This document shows, in pieces, positions 10,546-21,005 of a DNA stretch of 64,000 nucleotides; position 1 is the stretch's first letter, and the number at the start of each line of letters is the position of its first letter. Below the pieces are notes generated by a model that had not been told where the DNA came from, searched no databases, and saw only the letters and a list, made by a program, of their open reading frames with translations. Made by a program: the position numbers and the translations under genes. The stretch is from positions 2,418,001 through 2,482,000 of the forward strand of contig JAGMWG010000003.1 of assembly GCA_020744225.1 (NCBI GenBank), in the 5' to 3' direction. The stretch is from Paraphoma chrysanthemicola (Eukaryota; Ascomycota; Dothideomycetes; Pleosporales; Phaeosphaeriaceae).

Positions 10546-11322
10546 GACTCCGCGACGACCATCATCCGCCCTGCAGGGTAGTGGGAGCCTGCTCCCTTTT
10601 CATCGCACTGGGAGTCCGAAGGCAGCACTCAGGACCACACACGAAGATCCCGCCCAGTCTTCCTGCACACTCCAGCTAACATCTAAGGATTCGCTTAGCC
10701 TTTGCCCGCCCCACCATGCGGGCGCTTCCATCGGGGCTGCTGTTAGTGCACACCCTGCAGACTCTGGTTCGCCTTCCCAAAGGGTGCAGCTCAGCTCCAA
10801 AGCTCTCTAATTAGCACCTGGTCCTCGCGAGGGTGATGCGAATGGCTAACGCCCTGTCGCCTTCCCTAGTCGTTTCCTCCTCTCCTAGTTATTTATCCTA
10901 GAGATACATGGCCAAATGCATCCAGCCCTCAGTGCAATTCTTGCGGCTGTAATTGGTTCGCGTAGGTCATGTTGATCTGTGCTCACCCTGTCGCCCTCGC
11001 CTCATCAAAGAATGCTCGATCCTTCTGCCCGTTCCATCACAAAACGCTCTCTTGAAACAAAAGAATCCTATTTCGTGCTATACTTACGATAGGATGTATT
11101 TCTATCTCTACGTAAACGAAGTAGTTAAGCCTAAGTAAGTAGGAAGTGTATTATATGTAGTATGTTGCATATAAGAAGGCAATTTAAGGGGGAAATTATA
11201 ACCCTAGCCATCTTTTTTAGACATATACTAAATCGGTATACTGTACAGTTGCGCAGCACGCAAACATCTCTTTTATCTACATTATTTCTCTTAGATAAAC
11301 ATTACATGTATCTAAACTAATA
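10546..11322. other. Intergenic stretch becoming AT-rich
   Basis: No gene recognised. The first part is GC-balanced and may hold the promoter of the minus-strand membrane-protein gene. From about 11060 to 11320 the sequence becomes AT-rich, matching the RIP-affected state of the element that follows. Confidence 0.4.
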
Positions 11323-13935
11323 ATGGACCTCTTCTCCTACCTTGAAGATTACTAGACTTGGGTTTGCGTCCCATGCGGCGCTGGCATTAAGCTGAAATAC
11401 TACTTGGCTTATTTAACGCAGCTTCACGCTGACTACCTGCATCTTGGTTCCTCAAAAAAAGCACTTGTTGCCGTAGAAGAGCTTCTGCGAAAGGATCCAA
11501 TCAATCCTAATTCACTATGCTTCCGAGCACCGCGTGCAGGCATAACTGCTTTGCCAGATCTTCTGCTGCGCAGTAGCATCTCGTGCCTGAAGTGTTCTTA
11601 CGTCTGTGCTTCTGAAAAAGTTATGCTTAATCATTGCGGAGAAAACCATTCAGAAGGCAAACGCAGGCCAGGACGTCCATCTAAATCCGCCCACCCAGTC
11701 ACTCCGCGCTGGAAGCCAGTCTCTTGTCAACGCCTCTTCGTCTCAGGCTCTAAGAGTCAATATTTCGAAGTCGTCTCTCCAGCCGAACTCCAAGAAGCAG
11801 AAGAAACGATGCGCCGCCGGAGAATAGCAAAGACGCTGTCCGAAGCTGATTACATCCGCATTCAGACTGTTGAGGTTCTAGAAGAGGGCAACCAAGAGAC
11901 GAGGGAACTTGATGATATCATCCTCGATAACGCGGCCCAGATAGAGGTCTCGCCGTGGCTGGAAATGACCCGCTGGCCAAGATATCTCAAGGGCTATTCG
12001 TTCGGCGAGGTTGCTCCATTGGCAGGTCTAGCTGATCCCACGTCTGAGCCGATCCTGGTTGAGTTCTCGAATAGCCTAGACTGCATCGTAGAGGAGGCTC
12101 ACAGCTCGATTTGCAACGACAAAGTTAACGTCTTCGACCAAGCGCGAATTAACAGCTTCATCCAAAAACGACGAGCTTTTGACCGGCTACTACTTACCAA
12201 GCTGCGAAACTCTACGTATTAGAAGTATAAGCAAGTCTACAAAAGACTCCTATGCTTTGCGTTTCGCACCATGCAGCCCACGAATTATATCGCCTTGACT
12301 CATTGATTGACGGCTAGCTAGCTTGGATACATTGATTAGATGACCGGTCTTGGAGAGGAGCTTGTGGCACTTAAGCAGAGTCAGGTTATTGAGGATGAAA
12401 AGAACAGGAAGTTGGCTGAGAAGGACATAGCGGCAAGCCTAGACTGGGTCTGTCTTTAGTTCTGCATCTCCCTACTTGATCATACACTAAAGGGAGATCT
12501 TTTCGAGAGCACAGTCGTCGGCTTTCTCGCTGTGCTAGCCGTGGATCCTGAGAAGAAGATCTTTCGAGATGCGTCCTCCTTTACTTTATACCTGTCTGCC
12601 TTCGTCAAGATATCACAAATGCTCGTGATCCAGATGTTGGTGGTAATGTCCGAAGACGGAGAAATTGAGCATCCTGCGGACGTGTTGGATGAGATGCGAG
12701 AACGCTTTCTGATGCATGGTACTTGATCGCCATTTAATTGGGTGCTACGGCTACGGGCTTATGGCAAGAGAATCTGAAATAGCACAACCAGTCTAGGCTA
12801 TATATACTGGTCCGATGACTATGAGAAGTTGACCTACAAGCAACTTGAGATGACGATGGCCGGGTTTAAAGGCTTTGTTAGGACAGAAGTCGCACTGGCG
12901 CAATCAGAGTTACACCAGCTCTTCCTGTTGCATGACGATGAAAGACGAGAAGATATCATCCCCACTTTCGAGCTACGCAATCTCAAGGACGACCCGACAC
13001 AAAACAGACAAGGATGGAGCTTCATCGACGATCCCCGTAATCAGAATGTCCTGCCAAACGGAAAGCGGTGGATGCTTGATCGTGTTTTGAACGCGGATGG
13101 GCTGCGAAACGAGTTTGTCGAAGTACGGAAGAAAGACTCCAAAGTCGTGTGGAAGCTTTCGGCAGCCAAGCAGTATGTCGCGAAGATTCACTCCTTCTTA
13201 GAGCGACTGCTCCTTCTAGTCCATCTTACCTCAGGACAACCAGCTCGTGGCACGGAAATTCTAAGCTTACGCCATTGCAACACAGTGAATGGGCATCATC
13301 GAAGCATCTTCATCGAAGATGGCTTAGTGAGCACAGTAACAGCATATCACAAAGGATACAACATTGTTGGCTCGACAAAGATCATCCACCGATACCTACC
13401 AAAAGAAGTTAGTGAGCTTGTCGTCTACTACTTGTGGTTCATCTTGCCGTTCTGGAGGAAGTTAGACCTACTTGTGTGGCATCGGCAGGACCCTGCATCT
13501 GCGTTCCTTTGGCCGAAAGGCGACGGAAGCTGGGATAGTACTCGCTTGACTCAGGTCTTGAGAGATGAGGCCGAGCAGCATCTTAACACATACCTGAACA
13601 TCACCTTTTATAGACATATGGCGATTGCGATATCACGGGTTCACCTACAATGTGGGGGTTTCAAACGGGACTATGGAGTTGACGAAAAGAGCACAAACCA
13701 GCAAACTACTCATACGTCATGGATTGCGGGACTCATCTATGCAAGAGGATTAGAAGAGGCACCTGGCGCTATCGAGGCACGCCGAACAGAGTATCGACGG
13801 GTTAGTCGTGAGTGGCACGACTTTTTAGGTTTTCGTACCTACCCGTCTTCCCAGAGGCGGCCATTGTCCGCTATACTCAATGGAGAGGAACCTATTAGGG
13901 CGGAAGGAAAAAGGCAGAAGCATTCTCATGCATGA
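11323..13935 (+). pseudogene. RIP-killed OrsD zinc-finger plus tyrosine-recombinase protein
   Basis: One reading frame of 871 codons runs from ATG 11323 to TGA 13935 without any frameshift, yet holds eight internal stops: 11353, 12220, 12304, 12319, 12337, 12457, 12724 and 12775. The N-terminal part has Cys/His pairs (V-C-V-P-C-G, then C-L-K-C-S-Y-V-C with distal His) and the signature R-R-P-G-R-P-S-K followed by V-S-C-Q-R-L-F, which I associate with OrsD-type (DUF3505, PF12013) proteins. The last third, open from 12829, resembles a tyrosine recombinase. Counting from the ORF start at 12829, R140 lies in Q-P-A-R-G-T-E, R262-H263 in F-Y-R-H-M, and H295 and Y304 in H-T-S-W-I-A-G-L-I-Y with the usual nine-residue spacing. 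Stops explained by transitions without indels are the signature of RIP. I infer a dead mobile-element gene. Confidence 0.75.
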
Positions 13936-13969
13936 TATGCAGGTATATAGTAATTGAAGTGCGTTAATT

Positions 13970-14879
13970 GTAAGCTTTGCGTGGCGATATCTCCACCATA
14001 TACCAGAGTATTGAGTGGCCATATGCAAGGAGTGCCAGTATGCAGTATGGCCAGATCAGATCGAGGGCCATTTGCAGGAGCAGCATACGATCAAACGCAA
14101 AGAAGCCAACGAAGTGGGATTAGAGGTGCGCAGTTGGGCAGGCGTTATGCAGTACCCAAGTGAGTTTGTGGCGCCCAGCCAGATCGTAGCGCCCCATCCC
14201 CAATTACCCATATATGCGGATGGGTTGTTATGCCAATTAAACCCAAGTCAGTGTCAGCAGGTATTGCGGAGTACCAAGAGTATGAAGAAGCATTGGCACA
14301 TTAACCATCACGGATGGTCAGCAGGAAAGAAGCGCGGGCGACCGAGTCGAATTAAGGCGAAGGGGTTGCAGGCGCGGATGGAACAAGGGTACACGCGAGT
14401 GTATTGCCAGCGATTGTTTGGCAGCCGCCATGGTTCGCAGTATTTCCAAGTGCATGCACCCAGCGAAGGTCCAGCAGGCGGCCCAGAGCCCGTTCCCGTC
14501 GACAGCGATGCCGCATGGGCGCAGGTGGGCAAGCAGATGGCCAAGGCGTGGGAGAATATCGAGGAGCGGGCGCAGAACACCATCCAGGACGGCGCAAGAG
14601 ACGAGGTGAACTCCGTGGTTGGAGCGGACGCAGTGGTTGCCGTATTTGGTGGGCATAGAGAGGCCCGATTTGTTGGCATGCATTGAAGAGCCCATCGCCG
14701 ACGCCGACCCCAGGAAGGGCGAGGAGGCCGAGCCAGCAGAAGCAGCGATTTGGGCGGCCTTTGAGGGGTTGGCGCGGTTCAGCCAGGCGTCCGTCATCGA
14801 CCGGATTGGCGTGTTTGTGTGGTTGGAGGCAATTCGAACAGAGAAGCACCAGACGCGGTTCCTAACATGTGTTCCATGA
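13970..14879 (+). pseudogene. Second OrsD-type zinc-finger fragment, frameshifted
   Basis: From about 13998 the frame reads I-P-E-Y, then TGA at 14012, then V-A-I-C-K-E-C-Q-Y-A-V-W-P-D with distal H-L-Q-E-Q-H: a C2H2-like finger. A second finger-like segment (K-H-W-H-I-N-H) is followed by K-K-R-G-R-P-S-R and V-Y-C-Q-R-L-F, the same signature as in the element just upstream. Around 14610 the coding frame shifts by one base, and the family sequence continues (W-L-P-Y-L-V-G-I-E-R-P-D-L-L-A-C-I-E-E-P, then I-R-T-E-K-H-Q-T-R-F) until it is lost at 14879. It is therefore a separate, truncated gene of the same family. Base composition is GC-rich and far less RIP-affected than its neighbour. Confidence 0.65.
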
Positions 14880-16380
14880 TGGAGGTGACTTCCCTCCATC
14901 GCTTTTGCACCAAATTTCTTAGCTTCCGCACGGACACTGAGGTAGGTGCAATCCTTCGCTTTTTGATTGTGAAAACCATCGCTCAGTTTAGCTGGAAACT
15001 CGATGCAAATTCGCGCAGCCTGCAGAAGTAATTTTCAATTGTAACATGCAGTTTGTAGCAAGATCGAGTATACGTTGCGCGAGTTATATGGTTGTGAAGT
15101 TTGTATGGAGGAGTTGCAGAGGCCCGCGCGAACGCGCAGCGAACACCAAACATCAACATCGCTAAATAAGCTGATACGACATTTTGCTATGAGCGTCGCG
15201 TGAGACACAGTGCAACGCACGACGATAGTTGACGCGAAAGATTCTATGCTATGGAGATAGTCCGTGGCGCCGCCCTACAGCCCCACAAACCCGCCGTTGA
15301 TCCCTCGTCCGACCCACCACGTCCTAGTACTCCTCGAGCGCACAGCAACCGATACATATACTAAACAATGGCCGGATATCGCTTCAGCTCGTTGAAGGAG
15401 AATACCGTGAGTTAAATGGCGCCCAAATAACAGGGTGGGCAGGCCTTACACAGCGCGCATGGCAGGAGATGGTAACTAGCTGGCATGATACAGAACACCA
15501 AGATCCGAGTCTATGCTTCGGCAAGCGGAGTGAATGTTACTAAAAGGACGCCGTCGTTGCACGCACACTCAAAGGGGAAAAGAGTCTGCATACATTGGGG
15601 GATACAGCTGTCGTACGGTCATACAACAAATAGGGCCTCGCATAAGCATTGCAATCATTAGGGTCGTAAAGAAAGTGCTACAGTTAATATCTGAATGTGG
15701 TGAGGAGTTCGGACCGTCAACACTCATGTGCGCTGGGTAAGGTGGAGCAGAGATCTGATACTAGCTATGCTTAGTAAGGTACTACGCTATCTAAGGCTGC
15801 ATGCCATCCTGTCATCGATGATGACTCTTATATCTCTTAGCGATGCCATTCAGTGCAGACATTCATGGCAAGGGTATGGCGTGAGCGGGTCGGCCACCCT
15901 CATGCTACTGTAACGGGCGAGTTTTAGGAATTTCGTAGTATAACTATTTGCAACCATTACTTTGATGCTCCTGTCCAACCCTTCTTCGCAACCCTATAAG
16001 AGCAATATTTTCTGGTTGGGTTGGGAACAGAGATAACCTGACAATCAGGTGACCCTTAACGAGTCGTTTAGGCAGCAGCCGATCAAACTACCCCGCCTTT
16101 GCAAACAAGGGTCCGAAAAATCATCACTCAACTTTACTATCACAAAGACATACAATAAACCTGACCTGCTTGGCCTGGGGCGTCTTGTTGTGCTACCAGA
16201 TCTGTTATATCGTTATCGGTATTAATCACGGCTGAGCCTACTGCCATGGGCCAAGAAACATGGGACAACAGCTTGTTCAAGGTATACTCTAATGGTAACC
16301 AGACTAAGAATTTAGCTAACAGTAGAGTATAGAAGGTGAGAAAGTCTAGCTTTTATTCTGTAACCTGTACTCACAAACGT
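14880..16380. other. Non-coding stretch
   Basis: No gene or repeat recognised. Small frames (for example 15534-15740) lack motifs. The sequence has balanced composition and ends at the 68-bp minisatellite. Confidence 0.4.
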
Positions 16381-16945
16381 CACTACAGGAAGTAGGTAGG
16401 CCTCCGAACATCGACATGCGAGGCTGCTAACCTTGTTGTGTCTGGCGGTGCAGACAGTATGTAGACTTGCGAATATCAACATGCGAGGCTAGTACTAACC
16501 TTGTTGTGTCTGGTGGTCTAGTATGTAAGTAGGCGTGCGAATATTTATATGCAAGGCTGGTGCTAATCTTGTTGTGTCTGGTAATGTAGGAAGTTAGTAG
16601 CCCTGCGAACACTGATATGCAAGGCTAGTGCTAACCTTGTTGTGTTTGGTGGTTAGGCTGTAAGTAGACGTGCGAATACTGGTATGCGAGGCTGCTGCTA
16701 ACCTTGTTGTGTCTGGTGGTGTAGCATGTAAGTAGACATGCGAGTATTAACATTCGAGACTACTGCTAATCTTGTTATGTCTGGTGGTGTAGCATGTAAG
16801 TAGACGTGCGAACATCGACATGCGAGGCTAGTGCTGAACTTGTTGTGTTTGGTTGTGTAGGCTGCAAGTACACCTATAAAGATCCGCATGCGAGGTCGGT
16901 GCTAATACTGCTGCGTTTGATTTTATAGGATGTAACTAGACCTAT
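16381..16945. repeat. 68-bp minisatellite, about 8 copies
   Basis: The core word ccttgttgtg or a variant recurs at 16431, 16499, 16567, 16635, 16702, 16770, 16838 and 16906, a period of 67-68 bp. Each unit also contains a variant of acatgcgaggct and gtaagtagac. Copies differ by point changes, many of them C/T or G/A. The period is not a multiple of three, so the minus-strand frames across it are not repeated protein. The last unit touches the start of the HET-like remnant. Confidence 0.9.
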
Positions 16946-16946
16946 A

Positions 16947-17290
16947 ATGGCTGCCTTGGAACAAGTCCTAACGCAAACGTAGCCCGACCGCTGGCTCTAT
17001 GGCTTCGACAATGTCTTTGCTTCGAAATTCTTCAAAACCTTGTCTTCGAGTATGCTACCGATTCAGATTGCGCCAGTCAGGTGCTGTACCCACTGTACTT
17101 CAATCTTGGCTGCTGAGTGTAACATCAACCTTTCCGACCTCAGTGCTGCTGAAACGAGTTGCCAGATCTGCGCTTTAGTCCTCTGTGCAGCTAAAGTCCA
17201 TTGTAATGATGAGGAACAAGTTGTCACAATCGTTCGCGAAAAGTCATGGTTGAAACTCTGAAGTGGCGGACCTCGAATCCTTCGGTTGGC
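16947..17290 (+). pseudogene. Remnant resembling the N-terminus of a HET-domain protein
   Basis: From ATG 16947 a frame reads through a TAG at 16980, then contains C-C-T-H-C, L-S-D-L-S-A-A-E-T-S-C-Q-I-C-A-L-V-L, and V-T-I-V-R-E-K-S-W-L-K before a TGA at 17259. The two Cys-x-x-Cys pairs spaced by a Leu-rich stretch and the V-T-I-V-R segment resemble the region ahead of HET domains. The next codons (G-G-P-R-I-L-R-L) keep the style, and a possible donor (GTTAGT) follows at 17313. The HET domain proper is not found. The call is tentative. Confidence 0.35.
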
Positions 17291-18368
17291 TGCTACTCCA
17301 GGTTAGTATCTTCAACCTACATGCACCGTGGGGACATCTTACTCACCACGTATATCTACTTCAGATTGTTCTGTCAAAGCTCGTTATTTTGATTGGGCTG
17401 GTCGCTGAACAACGTTGAAGGCTGCAGCAGCGCGCTGAAGCCTCTTAAATTGTCTAGAGGTATAAGCCTGAAGAGCAAGATCAATTCTGCCTTCTTCTTG
17501 AGTAGCTATCGCGTTTCTTTGTTGAGACATTGCATGTTTAAGCAGATGAGAGCCGTGCCAAGCAAAAGTGGCCGGCTCGGTGGTGCAATACGTTATATAG
17601 AATTATATTCTAACCAATAAGCCATTGCTATAAGTAAAATGACTAGGCTATATACTAGTAGCACTCCGCATTCTCTATTAATTTATTAAAATAGAGATTA
17701 GTGTTTTACTTTGGTAGCAGACTGCGCACGTATATCTAAGTAAACTTTGTATGGAATACTTGTAATTAAGCGTTAAAAATACTGCATTAAAAATATTGCA
17801 GGAAAGCTGTGTTACGGTAGATAGGGAAGCCCCAATGTGTTTGCTTAATTTGCGTTTGATTTGGTTTTAACTCTAATGCTAGCTATTTTTGGATACAGGG
17901 AAGGGCTTCCCCGGTGCTTCATATTGGTTAGGCCTAAAGCAGAGTATCTATTATTGTATCTTGTAATATATAAAAACACGCTAAGGAAGACTCTCATTCC
18001 GCGCCCTCCTCATTTCGCGCCTCTCCACATCCCGAAAGCACCCTCTGCGCTCTGAGGTGCCAACATCGCCTTCTCTCATAACAATACCAAAAATATCGCA
18101 TAGCTTAGATATGTTCGGAATAGGCACTTCGACGCCTTATCTTTGTGTATACTTCGAATACTTGTCGTACGCGTCTTCCTTACCTTACAATACCACATTC
18201 GGCCGCTAGGCTGCACACCGCTGCCTCCTCTGACTGGCTCAGACTATCCTAACGTTCCTGCCTCTGTCTACAAGTTCATTGAGCGATAGATCACCACAAG
18301 AAGATTGTATACCGAGGACTGTATTGTCTTGGATCACAACAAGAGCAACATTCAGACAACTCGCAACC
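17291..18368. other. AT-rich gap with a dispersed repeat, upstream of the aldo-keto reductase
   Basis: 17640-17960 is AT-rich. 17993-18056 carries a C-rich repeat also found at 28187-28281 (see the repeat entries). The aldo-keto reductase promoter and 5' leader lie in the right-hand part. Confidence 0.4.
17993..18056 (+). repeat. Copy 1 of a C-rich dispersed repeat
   Basis: It starts with cattccgcgccctcctcatt and ends with a cccgaaagc...ctctgcgctctgag block. A second copy with the same order of blocks lies at 28187-28281. This copy lies 313 bp before the start codon of the aldo-keto reductase. Confidence 0.75.
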
Positions 18369-19484
18369 ATGTCTCTCGGAAAAACTGTCAAGCTCAATAC
18401 CGGCGCTGCTATCCCGTGCGTAACATGATGCTGGAGCGTTTTCCATCGCGTCGCTAATTTGACCTCACAGCCAATTGGGATTTGGAACATGGCAAGCCGA
18501 GCCCGGTCAAGTCGAGGCCTCAGTGTTTGAGGCACTAAAGGTCGGCTATCGTCATCTCGATCTTGCCAAAGTCTACGGCAACCAGAAGGAGATTGCGCGT
18601 GCGCTCAAGAGGGCGTTTGAAGGTGAGGTTGCCGACCTTAAGCGCGAGGATATCTTCATCACATCCAAGCTTTGGAACTCGCAACACCGCCCGCAAGATG
18701 TTCCCGCGGCTCTGGACGACTGTCTCGCTGAGCTTAGTCTCGACTACCTAGATCTCTATCTCGTCCACTTTCCCGTCGCCTTCGATGAGCGCACAGACCC
18801 ACACAACAACCTCTTCCCAATGCAGGAGAAATCAGACCAGCCTGACGGCGATGTCAAGATGCTCGATGATGTGTCCATTGTCGACACATGGACGGCCATG
18901 ACCAAGCTGCCCAAGGAGAAGGCGCGTGCTGTCGGCGTGTCGAATCATACCAAGGAGCATTTGCAGGCGCTGATTGAGGGAACTGGTGTCACACCTGCTG
19001 CCAACCAGATTGAGCGTCACCCGCGACTACTCCAGCCAGAGCTCATTCAGTATTGCAAGGAGAAGAACATCCACATCACCGAGTACTCCGTGAGCATTTA
19101 GCCTCCTGCTCCACATTATGTTCGTGCGCAGCTAACCTTCGTGAGGCCTTCGGCAACAACATGTTCGGCGTCCCTCTCCTCGTCCAACACGACACTATCA
19201 AGGAGGTCGCAAGCCGCTTCGGCGCAACACCCGCACAAGTCATCCTTGCATGGGCACAGGTTGGCGGTCACAGCGTGATCCCCAAGTCGGTCACACCTTT
19301 GCGCATCGAGGAGAACTTCAAGGAAGTCGAACTCTCGAAAGAAGACTTCGAGAAGATCGAGAGCATTGGTAAGAAGGAGCCTCGCCGATTCAATATTCCG
19401 TACGTTGCAAACAAGCCAAGATGGCCAGTCAATATCTTTGGTGAGCCAGAGGAGAAGGATGCGCCGCACAAGGTCATTGTCTAA
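18369..19484 (+). CDS. Aldo-keto reductase (glycerol/xylose-reductase-like)
   Basis: Three exons (18369-18415, 18471-19089, 19146-19484) give 334 residues. Donors are GTGCGT and GTGAGC, acceptors ACAG and GTGAG. The second acceptor was chosen because it alone keeps phase and gives the family motif Y-S-A-F-G-N-N. The catalytic tetrad is visible: D47 and Y51 in L-D-L-A-K-V-Y-G-N, K82 in I-T-S-K-L-W-N, and H115 in L-Y-L-V-H-F-P. The NADP-binding region includes S-V-I-P-K-S near the end. These enzymes reduce aldoses or small carbonyls with NAD(P)H in the cytosol. A role in pentose or glycerol metabolism would fit the sugar genes elsewhere in the window, but that is inference. The gene appears intact. 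Confidence 0.9.
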
Positions 19485-19839
19485 GACGTGGGTTTGAACG
19501 ATCACTTGCGGTCCTGGGGCATCGCCAGAAGATCATATAGAGTAGATGCGAAATAGACAAATATAGTGATTCGAGTGGAAGGACTTCTGCGACATTCCTC
19601 CAAAGCGATTACCTCCTTCTTGATATGGAATTACTGAGCTTCAGAACATGTCTGGGTTATGCCCCACTTTGCGCGATGTCGTGATCGGACACCCCCATTA
19701 CGCATTCGTGTAAGCCCGAACCTCACAGGGAGAGCACATTGAGGAAGCACTTCAATGATTGATGTAGTTGCAGATTCGCTCCAGAAAGTGGAACATACCG
19801 TCGTCACCAACAATGCCTTCCAAGAAGCAACTCCACCTA
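19485..19839. other. Gap after the aldo-keto reductase
   Basis: It should hold the 3' untranslated regions of the reductase (plus) and of the decayed LRR gene (minus). No motif seen. Confidence 0.35.
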
Positions 19840-21005
19840 ACGGCCTTCATGCGTCTCGTCTTCCTCCACATCGGAGCATTGCGCTATCCCGGCTCCTATC
19901 CGAACGCAAGCTCTCGAGGCGGCCAAGATCGATCGGACTCCATCACTCGGTCCATTGCGCTCTTGTGAATATATACTCCTCGCTGCAGACATGGCAGTTC
20001 TTGAATTCTCCATAGCCAGGGTCGTCATTCGCCTCAGCTTGCCTTAACAACGCATAGGCTAGAGGTGGGATAGGCTCGCCAATATGATGCCGGAGATCTG
20101 CAATACTAAGATCCTCTTGGTCCTTATATCGAAGTGCAGCGTGAAGAGCCATCGTGGCTACCGAGTTGACGGGCTTGGAATTCGGTGGTGTGAACCAAGT
20201 CGGAGAACCGTCGTGTGCGCCACGCATTGTTTCAGTGATGACAGCATAGTCGTCATCGTTCGATGTCAATGGTTTTGGCAAGCCTTGATGAGCGGGCTTC
20301 TCTCATCAAAATATGAGACAAGTGTTCTGGCATAGTATCTGGATTGGTTCTTGAGAAGTATACCGGGTAGTGATATGGGCGGATGGTTGGGAAAGAAGCC
20401 GGGTTGTTCGGCTGTGTAATCGTCCACCGGAAGTCCTTCATTGTCCTGTTTTGCAAGGAAGATCATACCAAGTTCATCGTAATTGTTCGTGATTTGCAGA
20501 TGCCGTCTACAAATCCATTCAATGCTTGCATTGCTGACGTGGCAAGGAGGGTCGCATTTATCCGTTCTCTTTTGATGAGACAAATGCGTGATTGAGAGCT
20601 ACAAGCTGATCCACGGCATCCTTAATTTTGAGTGGGCTGAGCGTTTGTCGTGTCTTCGGCTCCAACCAAGGCACACCACTGTCGCCAATGATGCGTACGC
20701 CAGGCTGACCATATGGGCGGTAAAGGCCGAGAAAATCATACGGCAGGCACGTGATATTGTTCCCTGATATTTTTAGCTCGCGAAGATTGAGCAACCGGCC
20801 CGATTCGTGGTGGCAGTTCCTCGAGGCCGTTACCCAATATCACAGGGTTGGTGAAATTTTGAAGGTCGAACAGCGAAGCCGTCGTCCAGATCGCTATGAT
20901 CTTCTTCCAGGATCTCGGCCAAATCGTTGTTGCAAGCGTCGCCAATTTTACTGGCTTCCTTTGAACCGCCATTGCCTCCCTCGCCGCTCAAGTTGCATGC
21001 GCTAG
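19840..21005 (-). pseudogene. Decayed leucine-rich-repeat protein gene
   Basis: Minus-strand fragments in changing frames add up to a fungal LRR protein. An N-terminal acidic stretch starts at ATG 21003-21005. LRR repeats follow (L-G-N-G-L-E-E-L-P-P-R-I-G, then N-L-R-E-L-K-I-S-G-N-N-I-T-C-L-P, around 20750-20880). A C-terminal Cys motif (C-H-V-C-S-E-E-Y-I-F-T-R-A-Q-W-T-E) lies near 19950-20010 and is ended by TGA, after which W-S-P continues in frame. Several frameshifts lie between 20880 and 20250. I infer a gene broken by small indels and stops. LRR proteins of this shape are common in filamentous ascomycetes, with unknown partners. Confidence 0.5.

Noticed and set aside
11323..13935. Starship captain (DUF3435) gene
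   Set aside because: The recombinase-like motifs sit behind OrsD-type fingers and do not match the captain pattern I know; no Starship cargo boundary is visible.
16427..16889. Repetitive-looking minus-strand proteins across the minisatellite
   Set aside because: The 67-68-bp period is not a multiple of three, so they arise by chance from the DNA repeat.
16381..16945. CRISPR array
   Set aside because: The repeat is contiguous with no unique spacers, and the sequence is fungal.
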